A DNA stretch of 64,000 nt from Paenibacillus amylolyticus (GTDB lineage Bacteria > Bacillota > Bacilli > Paenibacillales > Paenibacillaceae), in the NCBI RefSeq assembly GCF_003719335.1, contig NZ_RIAS01000015.1, positions 62,001 to 126,000 of the forward strand. The letters are read 5' to 3'. Shown one piece after another: positions 9,574 through 18,284 of this stretch; position 1 is the first letter of the stretch, and each line of letters starts with the position of its first letter. Both the position numbers and the translations under genes were made by a program. Under the pieces are notes generated by a model. The model was not told the origin of the DNA. It made no database searches and saw only the letters and a list, made by a program, of their open reading frames with translations.

Positions 9574-10992
9574 ATGACAACGATGCTTCAGAGTATTTTA
9601 CTGTGGTTATTGTATCTGTCCTCTTTTTATGCTTTTATTCCAAGTCTGATCAGCCGACTGTTCGGATTTCGTGTGTTCAGGAGGGGGAAAAGTGAAGCAC
9701 ACTATGCCCTGACATTTGACGACGGGCCTGACCCTATTTATACGCCCAGGTTGCTTGAACTGTTACGTAAGTACAATGTCAAGGCAACTTTTTTCGTTGT
9801 GGGGGAGCATGCAGCAAGTCATCCGGAGTTAATCAGACGTATGCATGAGGAAGGCCATTTAATCGGAATTCATAATTATATTCATAAAACAAACTGGTTG
9901 ATGCGTCCACGAACGGTTCGGGATCAGATCCATCGAACAGGTCAGATCATTCAAGAAATCACGGGTGAGAAAACTTGTTATTATCGTCCGCCATGGGGCA
10001 TTATGAACCTGTTTGATTTTTTCAGCAAAAAAGATCGTAAGATCGTTCTGTGGTCCGCCATGTTTGAGGATTGGAAATGCAGTGTAGGTGCCGAACAATT
10101 AAAAAAACGTATGCTGAACAAATTAAAGGGCGGAGAGGTTATGCTGCTCCATGATCGCGGCACAACCTTAGGAGCAGATGCACACGCACCAGAGCAGATG
10201 CTTGAGGCGCTGGAGGCCGTGCTGCAGGAAGCCAAGCGACGTGACTTGGAAAGTGTACGTGTGGACACGTTGATGAATGGTAGCGAAATTACCGAATCGT
10301 CATCAGTGGTTTCAAAGAGAGAAGTGGAAACACGCTTGAAACTAAAGCTTTGGAAACGTGCCGTGGTTGCTTTGTGGTTAGGCTGGGAAAAATTATTTCA
10401 CTGGGTATACCATCTGCGAGCCGCTTCACCTAAAGATCCGATGCTTCATTTTCGTTCCCGTGTGTACCACGGTGCACGAGTGGAGATGGAACATGGTTAT
10501 GTGATGCAGAACGGAGATCCGATTATAGAGTTACATTTTGACAATCAAACATTATTCGAACTTGGTGTTACATCCCGTTCAACGATGCACTTAGCGATTC
10601 GTATGATTCGTACGATGGAACAACAACTGCCAGACCTGGCACAGGTTGTTGCTACAGATCCTGAATTACGTTCAGCAAAGGCTCTTTATGGGGTGAGTAT
10701 GATTAACCGTGGTCCTGAAAAATTTGGATTCACTGTGCAAGAGCTGGCACCAGGCCCGTTCAGTCTGGCCTCCAAGTTATATCTAAGGCTGTTACTTAGC
10801 GTTATTCATCCAGCAGGCCAAAAACGCTTGAAACAGCGGACAGATCAATTGGTGCCTAAAATGATTGTGATGCCGGTGGAGGAACTGTTGAAACGTTACG
10901 GGCAGCATCATACGATCGCTTCAGGTGTAACTGAACAAGCAGAAGACGATTCCTTTGTTATAGAAAATGAGGTTTTAACGGAACAGAATTGA
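9574..10992 (+). CDS. Polysaccharide deacetylase with C-terminal YkoP-like domain
   Basis: A 472-residue protein. An N-terminal membrane helix (about 5-25) leads into a NodB-type carbohydrate esterase 4 domain (about 45-235) with the motifs TFDDGPD, a His-x3-His metal site (HNYIH), RPPWG and LLHDRG. The C-terminal 210 residues are not catalytic NodB sequence and resemble the YkoP-like domain found fused to such deacetylases. It probably deacetylates a cell-wall or surface polysaccharide at the outer membrane face. A second upstream in-frame Met is absent, and the start is supported by a purine-rich AGGAGAAG region about 15-22 nt upstream. No operon partner is evident. Confidence 0.85.
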   Translation: MTTMLQSILLWLLYLSSFYAFIPSLISRLFGFRVFRRGKSEAHYALTFDDGPDPIYTPRLLELLRKYNVKATFFVVGEHAASHPELIRRMHEEGHLIGIHNYIHKTNWLMRPRTVRDQIHRTGQIIQEITGEKTCYYRPPWGIMNLFDFFSKKDRKIVLWSAMFEDWKCSVGAEQLKKRMLNKLKGGEVMLLHDRGTTLGADAHAPEQMLEALEAVLQEAKRRDLESVRVDTLMNGSEITESSSVVSKREVETRLKLKLWKRAVVALWLGWEKLFHWVYHLRAASPKDPMLHFRSRVYHGARVEMEHGYVMQNGDPIIELHFDNQTLFELGVTSRSTMHLAIRMIRTMEQQLPDLAQVVATDPELRSAKALYGVSMINRGPEKFGFTVQELAPGPFSLASKLYLRLLLSVIHPAGQKRLKQRTDQLVPKMIVMPVEELLKRYGQHHTIASGVTEQAEDDSFVIENEVLTEQN

Positions 10993-11110
10993 ATTCATTG
11001 ATGAAAACTGAATTAAATGATGATGTTGTAACGGATTTATACGCGAATTTAATTATTCATTTGAATAGCGCAATTTTTCTGAGAAGAGCGTTTGTACGCA
11101 ATTCCGATGC

Positions 11111-11155
11111 AAAAAAAGGATGCGCTTTGCCAGTGTGGCAAAGCGCATCCTTTTT
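11111..11155 (-). terminator. Bidirectional terminator between deacetylase and ilvD
   Basis: GGATGCGCTTTGCC and GGCAAAGCGCATCC form a perfect 14-bp stem, with seven A on the left and five T on the right, so it can end transcripts from both sides. Confidence 0.92.
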
Positions 11156-11200
11156 CATTTTTATATACTCGGTTTAGTATTTATGGCTTCATCATGCAAA

Positions 11201-12886
11201 CTAGATCTTCAGAACGCCACCGTTGCTTGCATTGGTTACAAGTTTGGAGTAGCGAGCCAGCAAGCCGGTTTTGACTTTTGGTTCAAAACCTTTCCAGTTC
11301 GCACGACGAGCTTGGAATTCTTCTTCGCTAATTTGCAACTCAATAGTGCGGTTGTTCAGGTCGAGTTCAATGATATCTCCTTCTTCAACAAAGGCAATTG
11401 GGCCGCCTTCCGCTGCTTCTGGAGAGATGTGGCCGATACTGATTCCTCGGGATGCGCCAGAGAAACGTCCATCTGTGATCAGACCGACTTTGGCACCAAG
11501 TCCCATACCTACGATCTGGGAAGTTGGCGCGAGCATTTCAGGCATACCCGGTCCGCCTTTTGGTCCTTCATAACGAATGACAACAACATGTCCTTCTTTG
11601 ACTTTGCCGTTAGCAATGCCTTCAAGTGCCTGTTCCTGAGAATCGAAGCAGATTGCAGGACCTTTATGGTATCCACCAACCGAAGCATCAACCGCTCCAA
11701 CTTTGATGATCGCACCTTCTGGTGCAAGGTTACCGAACAATACAGCCAGTCCGCCTTTTTCGGAGTGCGGGTTGTCAAGCTTGTGGATTACGTTTGTATC
11801 TTTGATCTCTTGTCCTTCTACGTTTTCACGGATGGTTTTACCTGTAACTGTAATACAGTCCGCGTGGATTGCGCCTGGTTTCTTAAGCAATTCATTAAGA
11901 ACCGCACTTACGCCACCTGCATTGTGAACATCTTCGATGTGTAAGTCAGAAGCAGGTGCCAGTTTCGCCAGATGCGGAACGCGGTTAGCAACTTCATTGA
12001 TACGCTCAATCGGATATTCAATGCCAGCTTCGTGTGCCAGAGCCAATGTGTGAAGTACCGTATTCGTAGAACCGCCCATCGCCATGTCGAGAGCAAACGC
12101 ATTGTCGATGGCTTCTGCAGTTACGATATCACGTGGTTTCAGATCCAGTTTGATCAATTCCATCAGTTGTTTCGCCGATTGTTTAACAAATTCGCGGCGC
12201 TCAGGTGCTACAGCCAGAATGGTTCCGTTACCCGGCATTGCAAGTCCCATCGCCTCTGCAAGACAGTTCATGGAGTTCGCGGTGAACATACCGGAGCAAG
12301 ATCCGCAAGTTGGACAACCGAACTGTTCAAGCTCAAGCAAGCTCTTGTCGTCGATTTTACCCGCTTGGAAAGCACCAACGCCTTCAAATACTGAAGTCAG
12401 CGAGAGAGCTTTACCATTGCTGTCACGGCCTGCTTTCATCGGTCCACCGCTTACGAATACGGTAGGGATGTTACAACGCAATGCGCCCATCATCATACCT
12501 GGTGTAATTTTGTCACAGTTCGGGATACATACCATGCCATCGAACCAGTGAGCAGATACAACCGTTTCTACGGAATCCGCAATAATGTCACGGCTTGGCA
12601 AGGAGTAACGCATGCCGATGTGTCCCATCGCAATTCCGTCATCAACCCCGATGGTGTTGAATTCGAACGGAACGCCGCCGGCTTCACGAATGGCATCTTT
12701 AACAATTTTACCAAACTCCTGCAAGTGAACATGACCAGGTACAATATCGATGTACGAGTTACATACCGCGATAAACGGCTTGCCAAAATCCTCTTCTTTT
12801 ACGCCCGCTGCACGGAGCAAACTCCGGTGTGGTGCGCGGTCAAACCCTTTTTTGATCATATCGGAACGCATTTTATTGGCTGACAT
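11201..12886 (-). CDS. ilvD: Dihydroxy-acid dehydratase
   Basis: A 561-residue IlvD/Edd family enzyme that dehydrates 2,3-dihydroxy-isovalerate and 2,3-dihydroxy-3-methylvalerate in valine and isoleucine synthesis. Cysteines of the iron-sulfur site are visible in CIPNCDK and CGSCSGMFTANSMN; the C-terminal GRFSGASRG motif is intact. ATG at 12886 (MSANKMRSDM) is chosen because GGGGG lies 8 nt upstream; a longer reading frame from 12949 has no site. The gene stands alone, away from other ilv genes. The upstream leader shows no T-box core that I can recognise. Confidence 0.95.
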   Translation of the reverse strand: MSANKMRSDMIKKGFDRAPHRSLLRAAGVKEEDFGKPFIAVCNSYIDIVPGHVHLQEFGKIVKDAIREAGGVPFEFNTIGVDDGIAMGHIGMRYSLPSRDIIADSVETVVSAHWFDGMVCIPNCDKITPGMMMGALRCNIPTVFVSGGPMKAGRDSNGKALSLTSVFEGVGAFQAGKIDDKSLLELEQFGCPTCGSCSGMFTANSMNCLAEAMGLAMPGNGTILAVAPERREFVKQSAKQLMELIKLDLKPRDIVTAEAIDNAFALDMAMGGSTNTVLHTLALAHEAGIEYPIERINEVANRVPHLAKLAPASDLHIEDVHNAGGVSAVLNELLKKPGAIHADCITVTGKTIRENVEGQEIKDTNVIHKLDNPHSEKGGLAVLFGNLAPEGAIIKVGAVDASVGGYHKGPAICFDSQEQALEGIANGKVKEGHVVVIRYEGPKGGPGMPEMLAPTSQIVGMGLGAKVGLITDGRFSGASRGISIGHISPEAAEGGPIAFVEEGDIIELDLNNRTIELQISEEEFQARRANWKGFEPKVKTGLLARYSKLVTNASNGGVLKI

Positions 12887-13113
12887 GGTGTATTCCCCCC
12901 AAATATATAATATTGAGCAACATGAATGGAAAAATAAATGGCAGTACATCTGTCGTTTAATTTCATCCGTACTCTACAAAAAAATAACCCGTGGGCTGGT
13001 GTCTCGCTCCCCGTAGTTTGTGAATTTCTTTGCTGCTTTAAACCCGTGAACACCCGGTTTTTCTATAGAGTCTATCACAACCATCGTCATATTTCTACAT
13101 TCAATAGACATAT
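12887..13113 (-). other. ilvD leader region, 227 bp, no gene
   Basis: Upstream sequence of ilvD. It holds CACGGGTT twice on the minus strand (one copy close to a run ATTTTTTG) and short complementary pieces, so some leader structure is possible. I could not build a convincing terminator, T-box or CodY site from it. Confidence 0.3.
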
Positions 13114-13152
13114 AAAAAGAAGCCACATTCCATTGACCTGGAGATTGGCTTC
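13114..13152 (-). terminator. Terminator of the KGG-repeat gene
   Basis: On the minus strand GAAGCCA and TGGCTTC pair, with further imperfect pairing inside, followed by TTTTTAT. It lies 59 nt past the stop codon. Confidence 0.7.
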
Positions 13153-13210
13153 TGAATTCAACGAAAAGCGGGGATGCTTTTAATGATATAGACATTTTAA
13201 AAAGCTTAGT

Positions 13211-13462
13211 TTAACTACTTCCGCCTTTGCGACCGATTTCGCGATAAAATTCCTTGCTATGGTTTTCAGAAGTGGCTTCGCCGCCCTTACGTCCAATTTC
13301 CTTGTAGAAATCTGCATCATGGGCGTCGGAAGTAGCTTCACCGCCTTTTTTACCAATCGTCTGGTAGAAGCTCCGGTCATGGTTTCTGGATGTAGCTTTC
13401 CCGCCTAACCGTCCGGCTTCTTCTCTGCTCATTTTGCGTTCTGACATTTGCCCTCGTGCCAT
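13211..13462 (-). CDS. KGG-repeat general stress protein (GsiB/Con-10 type)
   Basis: An 83-residue hydrophilic protein made of four repeats of about 20 residues with the pattern GRKGGEATS-x-NH-x-FY, the KGG (stress-induced bacterial acidophilic repeat) motif of B. subtilis GsiB and fungal Con-10. Such proteins are induced by starvation and desiccation-type stress and are thought to be hydrophilin-like; no enzymatic role is known. AAGGAG lies 8 nt before the ATG. On the minus strand GTTTCA (13535-13540) and TGGTAA (13515-13520), 14 nt apart, resemble a general-stress-type promoter; this is weak. Confidence 0.88.
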   Translation of the reverse strand: MARGQMSERKMSREEAGRLGGKATSRNHDRSFYQTIGKKGGEATSDAHDADFYKEIGRKGGEATSENHSKEFYREIGRKGGSS

Positions 13463-13582
13463 TACAAATCACTCCTTACCATGTTAAGTTGTTTTTTGCT
13501 TCGTGTATGCTGAATTACCACGGTTTTTCCAGTATGAAACAACTAAAATGGAAACAGTTGGATATTAGGCGTGAGGGAAACC

Positions 13583-14623
13583 TCAGGCAGAACGCTTGAA
13601 AACACCATGTCGGTGAAATGAAATCCGTGAGATGTCCGGCTCGATGAGTACTTTAAAGGTATGCCGTACAAGAGGGTGAGCCAGAGTAACCGAGAAGAGC
13701 ACAGCAATACCAAGGATAACTGGTATGAACAGTGCATTACCCATATAACTGTAGATCCCTGACCAGATTGCAAGCCGCACAAGAAAGCCGTGCAAAAGGA
13801 AGACGTACAATGTACGACGACCCATGTCTGTCAGTTTGGAGGTCAAGTTCGGAACCCAGGCAAGGAAAAGTGTGGCGGAGATGATCTCCAGCAGATACAC
13901 GCCAAGCCGGAAAATCCCTGCATACCACTCCTGATGCCCCAGTTCAGCATAAGTCTTGCTTCCAAACAGCCATCCTTGCGGAATGTTTAAACCGCCATAT
14001 GCAATATAAATCAGCAGAGCAACGGATAGGATTGCGGCTACTCTACGGCCCCAGCCTGGGAGCAGGCGCGCACGGATGGCTGCACCATAGTCATATCCAA
14101 TAACGAAGAAAGGCAGAAACACAAAGGTGCGGCTACAACTGAGCCAAAAACCGTCGACAGGCAAATAACCGGCAATGACTCCCAGTGCGATTGAAGCAAT
14201 CAATCGATACACAGGTTGCCAGGAGATGGTGAGCCGAACAAGTAACCTCCAGCAGAAATGGCTGGCAAGGAACCATAGCAACAGGTACGGTGCAAAGAAG
14301 GATAAGCGCATATGAGGTGTATGAAACACGGTCGCATCCATCAATGCATATAACGTTTGAAACAGAAGATATTGTAATGCAATCTGTTTCAGCACGTTGC
14401 GCCCCGAGACACCCTGGATAGAAGGTTTGGCAAAATATCCCGTCACCCATACGAAGAGTGGCATATGAAACGTATAAATCCACAGAAACAATGCCTCTGC
14501 TCCGGCAAAGCGGGTAATGAGTGGTTCCAGTGCATTTCCCGCAAGTACGCACACAATTAACATAAAGCGAAGATTGTAAAAGAAAGATTCCTGATCATGC
14601 TGAATCAGTATCTGTTTTCTCAT
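13583..14623 (-). CDS. Acyltransferase 3 family membrane protein
   Basis: A 346-residue protein with about ten hydrophobic helices, of the acyltransferase 3 / fucose-4-O-acetylase-like superfamily. The early region NLRFMLIVCVLAGNALEPL and IYTFHMPLFVWVTGYF, with the His in helix 2, matches the family pattern. Members transfer acetyl or other acyl groups to surface carbohydrates across the membrane. The substrate cannot be told from the sequence. It is transcribed divergently from kdgK and shows no linked glycan genes. The annotation to family is firm; function beyond that is not. Confidence 0.8.
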   Translation of the reverse strand: MRKQILIQHDQESFFYNLRFMLIVCVLAGNALEPLITRFAGAEALFLWIYTFHMPLFVWVTGYFAKPSIQGVSGRNVLKQIALQYLLFQTLYALMDATVFHTPHMRLSFFAPYLLLWFLASHFCWRLLVRLTISWQPVYRLIASIALGVIAGYLPVDGFWLSCSRTFVFLPFFVIGYDYGAAIRARLLPGWGRRVAAILSVALLIYIAYGGLNIPQGWLFGSKTYAELGHQEWYAGIFRLGVYLLEIISATLFLAWVPNLTSKLTDMGRRTLYVFLLHGFLVRLAIWSGIYSYMGNALFIPVILGIAVLFSVTLAHPLVRHTFKVLIEPDISRISFHRHGVFKRSA

Positions 14624-14673
14624 GATGTAGCCCCCTCGAAAACTTCGTTGAAAAATAGTCTATCTGTATTCGT

Positions 14674-14681
14674 TGTATACA
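14674..14681. promoter_or_regulatory. TGTATACA dyad, candidate operator upstream of kdgK
   Basis: A perfect 8-bp palindrome in the kdgK upstream region. The same TGTATACA occurs 15877-15884 before kdgA, so a shared repressor site is likely. The regulator is not in the window. Confidence 0.45.
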
Positions 14682-14859
14682 TCTGTACTAAGGTTAATAT
14701 GAATTCGATCCAATCATTGTGATTTATTTCACATTAGTAAACGTTATCTTTTCTCAAAGATGTGACAACAAAAAGAATGCTTCGGGATTGACAACGGTTG
14801 CATACGGGATGACAATGGTAGAAGAAGATGAGGTAGTCAATATTAAGGAGGAAGGCAAT

Positions 14860-15825
14860 ATGTCAACGAGTCCCTTTCAAAGCCCTGATATTATTACATT
14901 CGGGGAGAGTATGGGGTTGCTGACGGCCAGAGATACGAGAGGGCTTGAATATGCAGCTACACTAGACAAGACGTTCGGAGGTGCTGAAAGCAATCTGGCT
15001 ATTGGTGTAGCACGCCTTGGACATACCAGCGGCTGGTTTGGACGGCTTGGCAACGATCCGATCGGGAACATGATTCTAAAAGCTATTCGCGGCGAAGGTG
15101 TGGATGTATCCCGGGCCAAATTAAGTGATCATGAACCTACAGGTTTGATGATTCGTGAGAACGCTTCCGGGAAAGCTTCGGTGCATTATTATAGGAAGTT
15201 ATCCGCGGCAAGTGCGATGACACCGGATGATCTAGATCCGGAATATATTGCCGGGGCCAAGATTTTGCACGTCACAGGTATTACTGCAGCAATCAGCGAA
15301 TCAGGTCTTTCCACGGTTGAAGCCGCCATACATATTGCCAAGCAGGCAGGGGTGAAAGTGAGCTTCGATCCGAATCTGCGCCTGAAGCTTTGGTCAGCAG
15401 AGAAGGCTCGCCCTGTATTACTGCGTTTGGCTGAACAGGCTGACTACTTTTTACCAGGTTTGGATGAGATGAAACTGTTATATAACGAAGAAAGCGATGA
15501 GAAGGTGCTTGAACGCTTAGCTGCCATGGATGCCGTGTGCATTGTTAAGGGTGGGCCTGATTTGACCTACGTACTTGCGGATGGTACCCTAACGGAAGTT
15601 CCGTACTTTAAAGCAGATCAGGTTCTTGACACTGTCGGAGCTGGAGACGGATTCTGTGCAGGTTTTTTAGCTGGTCTGTTAAAAGGATACACTCCGCAGG
15701 AAGCGACCAGGCTTGGTAATTTGAACGGATCAATGGTTATCCAGGCCGTCGGGGATTGGGAAGCACTCCCGACATGGGCACAGGTCGAGGCCAAGCTGAA
15801 TAATGTTGCTCACGTCGAGCGTTAA
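14860..15825 (+). CDS. kdgK: 2-keto-3-deoxygluconate kinase (PfkB family)
   Basis: A 321-residue PfkB-family sugar kinase. Visible are the N-terminal GESMGLL strand, the substrate-binding GGAESNLAIG region and the PfkB signature DTVGAGDGFCAGF with its catalytic Asp. Its position just before a KDPG aldolase gene identifies it as KdgK, which phosphorylates 2-keto-3-deoxygluconate from pectin or uronate breakdown. The ATG at 14860 has AAGGAGG 8 nt upstream; the frame is open further upstream (from 14719), but without a site. The TGTATACA dyad lies about 180 nt upstream. Confidence 0.9.
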   Translation: MSTSPFQSPDIITFGESMGLLTARDTRGLEYAATLDKTFGGAESNLAIGVARLGHTSGWFGRLGNDPIGNMILKAIRGEGVDVSRAKLSDHEPTGLMIRENASGKASVHYYRKLSAASAMTPDDLDPEYIAGAKILHVTGITAAISESGLSTVEAAIHIAKQAGVKVSFDPNLRLKLWSAEKARPVLLRLAEQADYFLPGLDEMKLLYNEESDEKVLERLAAMDAVCIVKGGPDLTYVLADGTLTEVPYFKADQVLDTVGAGDGFCAGFLAGLLKGYTPQEATRLGNLNGSMVIQAVGDWEALPTWAQVEAKLNNVAHVER

Positions 15826-15876
15826 GTGGCGTTAAAATCAGGATGACTCATCTTCGTTCTTTAAAAATGTAAAGTT

Positions 15877-15884
15877 TGTATACA
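15877..15884. promoter_or_regulatory. TGTATACA dyad, candidate operator upstream of kdgA
   Basis: A second TGTATACA, within the wider palindrome TTGTATACACAA, 32 nt before the kdgA start and matching the one before kdgK. Confidence 0.45.
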
Positions 15885-15915
15885 CAACCACCACATGGAC
15901 AAGGGAGAGAATGAA

Positions 15916-16581
15916 ATGAAGAAGCTTCAACTGTTGCAAAAGATGACGGACAATGGTGTGGTGGCGGTTCTGCGCGCAGATTCAGCTGACCAGGTCATTG
16001 CTATGGCCGAGCAAGCAATTGCGGGTGGGATCAAGGTTATCGAAATTACGATGACCGTTCCGGGTGCGCTCAAAGCGATCGAAAAATTAAGCCGTGTGTA
16101 TCATTGGAATACGCAAGACCCGGAGAAATTCGCGATTATTGGCGCAGGAACTGTGCTTGAGGCGCAAACGGCGAGAGCTGCGATTATGTCAGGTGCTGAG
16201 TTTGTCGTAGGGCCATCTCTTAACCCCGAGACCGTTCAGATATGTAATTTGTATCGCGTTCCGATCCTGCCGGGTGTCATGACCATTGCTGATGTGCAGC
16301 GTGCACTGGAGCTTGGCGTGGATATTATCAAGCTGTTCCCTGGCAATCTGTATGATCCATCTATTATCAAAACGATGAAAGGCCCTATGCCACAGGCGAA
16401 CTTCATGCCAACAGGCGGTGTGTCTTTGTCCAATCTGGGTGAGTGGATCAAAGGTGGAGCAGTAGCTGTCGGGATCGGCTCTGATCTGACGTCGGAAGCT
16501 GTGAAGACGGGAGATTTGACTCATGTCCGCCGTAAAGCGGAACAATATATGGAAGCTTATCGCAAAGCCAAGGCTGAATAA
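15916..16581 (+). CDS. kdgA: KDPG / 4-hydroxy-2-oxoglutarate aldolase
   Basis: A 221-residue class I aldolase of the Eda family, cleaving 2-keto-3-deoxy-6-phosphogluconate to pyruvate and glyceraldehyde 3-phosphate. The catalytic Glu (IEITMTVPG), the Schiff-base Lys (DIIKLFPGN) and the C-terminal phosphate-binding PTGGVSLSN and GIGSDL motifs are present. The ATG at 15916 is preceded by GGGAGAG with a 6-nt spacer; an in-frame ATG at 15895 lacks one. It completes KDG metabolism with kdgK, and would receive products of the rhamnogalacturonan locus further downstream. Confidence 0.92.
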   Translation: MKKLQLLQKMTDNGVVAVLRADSADQVIAMAEQAIAGGIKVIEITMTVPGALKAIEKLSRVYHWNTQDPEKFAIIGAGTVLEAQTARAAIMSGAEFVVGPSLNPETVQICNLYRVPILPGVMTIADVQRALELGVDIIKLFPGNLYDPSIIKTMKGPMPQANFMPTGGVSLSNLGEWIKGGAVAVGIGSDLTSEAVKTGDLTHVRRKAEQYMEAYRKAKAE

Positions 16582-16590
16582 TGTTTCAAC

Positions 16591-16629
16591 ATGGAAGGGA
16601 GCCTGTGACATGCAGGCTCCCGCTTCCAT
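16591..16629 (+). other. Strong stem-loop after kdgA without T tract
   Basis: ATGGAAG...CTTCCAT encloses GGAGCCTG...CAGGCTCC, giving a stem of about 15 bp around a short loop. No run of T follows, so it is not a normal intrinsic terminator; it could stabilise or process mRNA. Confidence 0.6.
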
Positions 16630-16664
16630 AAGCCGCGGCAATTTGCGGAAGTGTAGAAAGGTGA

Positions 16665-17441
16665 ATGATGTTGAGAAATCGTTATAATACAGGGCGCAAG
16701 AAGAGGGGCATTGGCAAGTTTCTGCTCGTACTTTTGGCGCTCATTGTTATTGGTTGCGGATATGTTGCATGGAAGTTGCTCACGCCTTATGGCCCGCAGG
16801 AAGTAGCACAGGCTGCGATGGAAACATCCGGCGGGGTTACCGTCAGTGAGCAGGAGAACTGGATTGATTTTAAACCGGATAAACCTAAAGCAAATGGGAA
16901 AAGTGTACTTTTCTATCCTGGCGGTTTAGTTAAACCAGAAAGCTATGCTCCTCTTGCTCATGAGCTTGCTGCAGCTGGTCATCATACCATTATTGCTAAG
17001 ATGCCGGTAAATTTGGCTGTGATTAAACCCGATCTGGCCGATGATATTTTGGCAGCATACCCTGAAGAGCAGTTCGTCATGGGTGGTCACTCGTTAGGGG
17101 GCTCCATGGCTGCACGATATGTAGTGGCACATCCAGATGCCCTTCACGGCATTTTTTTCCTGGCGTCCTATCCGGATGAAAAAGGAAGTGTACAGCAGCT
17201 GGATATTCCAGCCCTATCCATTCTCGGCACGAATGATGGAGTTGTGAATATGACCAAGTATCAGGCAGGACGCATGTATTTGCCACCAGATACCGTGTAT
17301 TACACCGTTGAAGGAGGGAACCACGCTCAGTTTGGTGACTATGGTCATCAGAAGGGAGATGGTGAGTCCTCAGTTAGTGAAGAGGATCAGCTGAAGCAGA
17401 CGGTCAAAACGTTGTTATCTTGGTTAGATACCATCAAGTAG
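16665..17441 (+). CDS. Membrane-anchored alpha/beta hydrolase
   Basis: A 258-residue alpha/beta-hydrolase with one N-terminal transmembrane segment (about 16-37), so the catalytic domain is probably outside the membrane. The nucleophile elbow GGHSLGGS (Ser near 146), a late Asp (LGTNDGVV) and His (EGGNHAQFG) form a plausible triad. It resembles the alpha/beta-hydrolase family 5 group (PF12695 type). The substrate is unknown. AAAGGTG lies just before the start; a second ATG is at 16668. Followed closely by a HAD phosphatase gene. Confidence 0.82.
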   Translation: MMLRNRYNTGRKKRGIGKFLLVLLALIVIGCGYVAWKLLTPYGPQEVAQAAMETSGGVTVSEQENWIDFKPDKPKANGKSVLFYPGGLVKPESYAPLAHELAAAGHHTIIAKMPVNLAVIKPDLADDILAAYPEEQFVMGGHSLGGSMAARYVVAHPDALHGIFFLASYPDEKGSVQQLDIPALSILGTNDGVVNMTKYQAGRMYLPPDTVYYTVEGGNHAQFGDYGHQKGDGESSVSEEDQLKQTVKTLLSWLDTIK

Positions 17442-17467
17442 TCTTATTTTCAGCGGAGGTGAAGGAA

Positions 17468-18235
17468 GTGGCTTTGCTACAGGTGCAGGGAGAAAAGATT
17501 CCCTGCAGGGCAATTCTGTTTGACAAAGATGGAACCTTGCTGGATTTTCTTCAATTATGGGGCCCTTGGGCTGAGAGTATGCTCGTGCAAATGCAAGCAT
17601 GGATGCGAGAACGTGATGCCTCTTTTACCGTGGAACTCGAACATGTGCTGGGTACGGTTCATGATTCGGAAGGTCATCTCAGCGGCTACGATGTGCAAGG
17701 GCCGCTTGCCATTGCAACTGTAGATGAATGTAACGGCTGGCTGGCAGGACAGCTCTATGCTGCCGGTACGCCATGGAACGAAGCCATTACAACGATACGC
17801 CAGTTTTCAAGTATAGCGATGAAGTCTGTAAGAGAGCGGAAATCCGCTGAACCTATGCCTGGCTTACTGGATCTACTGAAACGTTGTAAGGAAGCAGGCA
17901 TTCAGCTTGCAGTGGTGACTTCCGACAGTACATCAGCGGCTGAAGCACATCTGGACTGGATGGGCATCCGTTCCTTTTTCAGTTCGATTGTAGGCTGTGA
18001 CCGGGTAACGCGTGGCAAACCCGATGGTGAATCATTCCTGCTGGCATGCCGGGAATTAGCGGCTGAACCTCATGAGGCTGTAGTCATTGGAGACAGCAAC
18101 GGTGATATGCAAATGGGACGCCATGCAGGAGCAGCATATACTTTGGGGTACTGTCCTCAATTGGACCAGAGTGCGCATTTGCATGATGCAGACGCCGTCA
18201 TTTGTCATTATGATGAGTTAGGTATTGTGTTATAG
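17468..18235 (+). CDS. HAD-superfamily phosphatase
   Basis: A 255-residue HAD hydrolase with all four motifs: DKDGTLL (nucleophile Asp), VVTSDST, the Lys in TRGKPDG, and the acidic pair in VIGDSNGDMQMG. The cap is helical, as in phosphoglycolate phosphatase-like enzymes (PGMB subtype). The substrate is unknown. GTG at 17468 is favoured, with GGAGGTGAAGGA just upstream; an earlier in-frame ATG at 17420 would overlap the hydrolase gene. Probably cotranscribed with its neighbours. Confidence 0.82.
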   Translation: MALLQVQGEKIPCRAILFDKDGTLLDFLQLWGPWAESMLVQMQAWMRERDASFTVELEHVLGTVHDSEGHLSGYDVQGPLAIATVDECNGWLAGQLYAAGTPWNEAITTIRQFSSIAMKSVRERKSAEPMPGLLDLLKRCKEAGIQLAVVTSDSTSAAEAHLDWMGIRSFFSSIVGCDRVTRGKPDGESFLLACRELAAEPHEAVVIGDSNGDMQMGRHAGAAYTLGYCPQLDQSAHLHDADAVICHYDELGIVL

Positions 18236-18284
18236 ATCCTGCTCGATGTTCGTATGTATAAGGGAAATCAAAGGAGGAGAGAGG

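Noticed and set aside
11120..11944. Open frame of 274 codons on the plus strand opposite ilvD, and a 387-codon one at 2540-3703 opposite trhP2
   Set aside because: Both lie entirely antisense to well-conserved genes, have no recognisable domain and have no ribosome binding site.
12887..13113. Possible T-box or CodY control of ilvD
   Set aside because: No T-box core (GGGTGG...ACCGCG-type) or clear CodY motif was found on the minus strand; the short repeats present do not give a convincing terminator pair.
13461..13582. Sigma-B promoter for the KGG gene
   Set aside because: The -10 and -35 both deviate from consensus and presence of sigma-B in this organism is unknown; noted only as a weak possibility.
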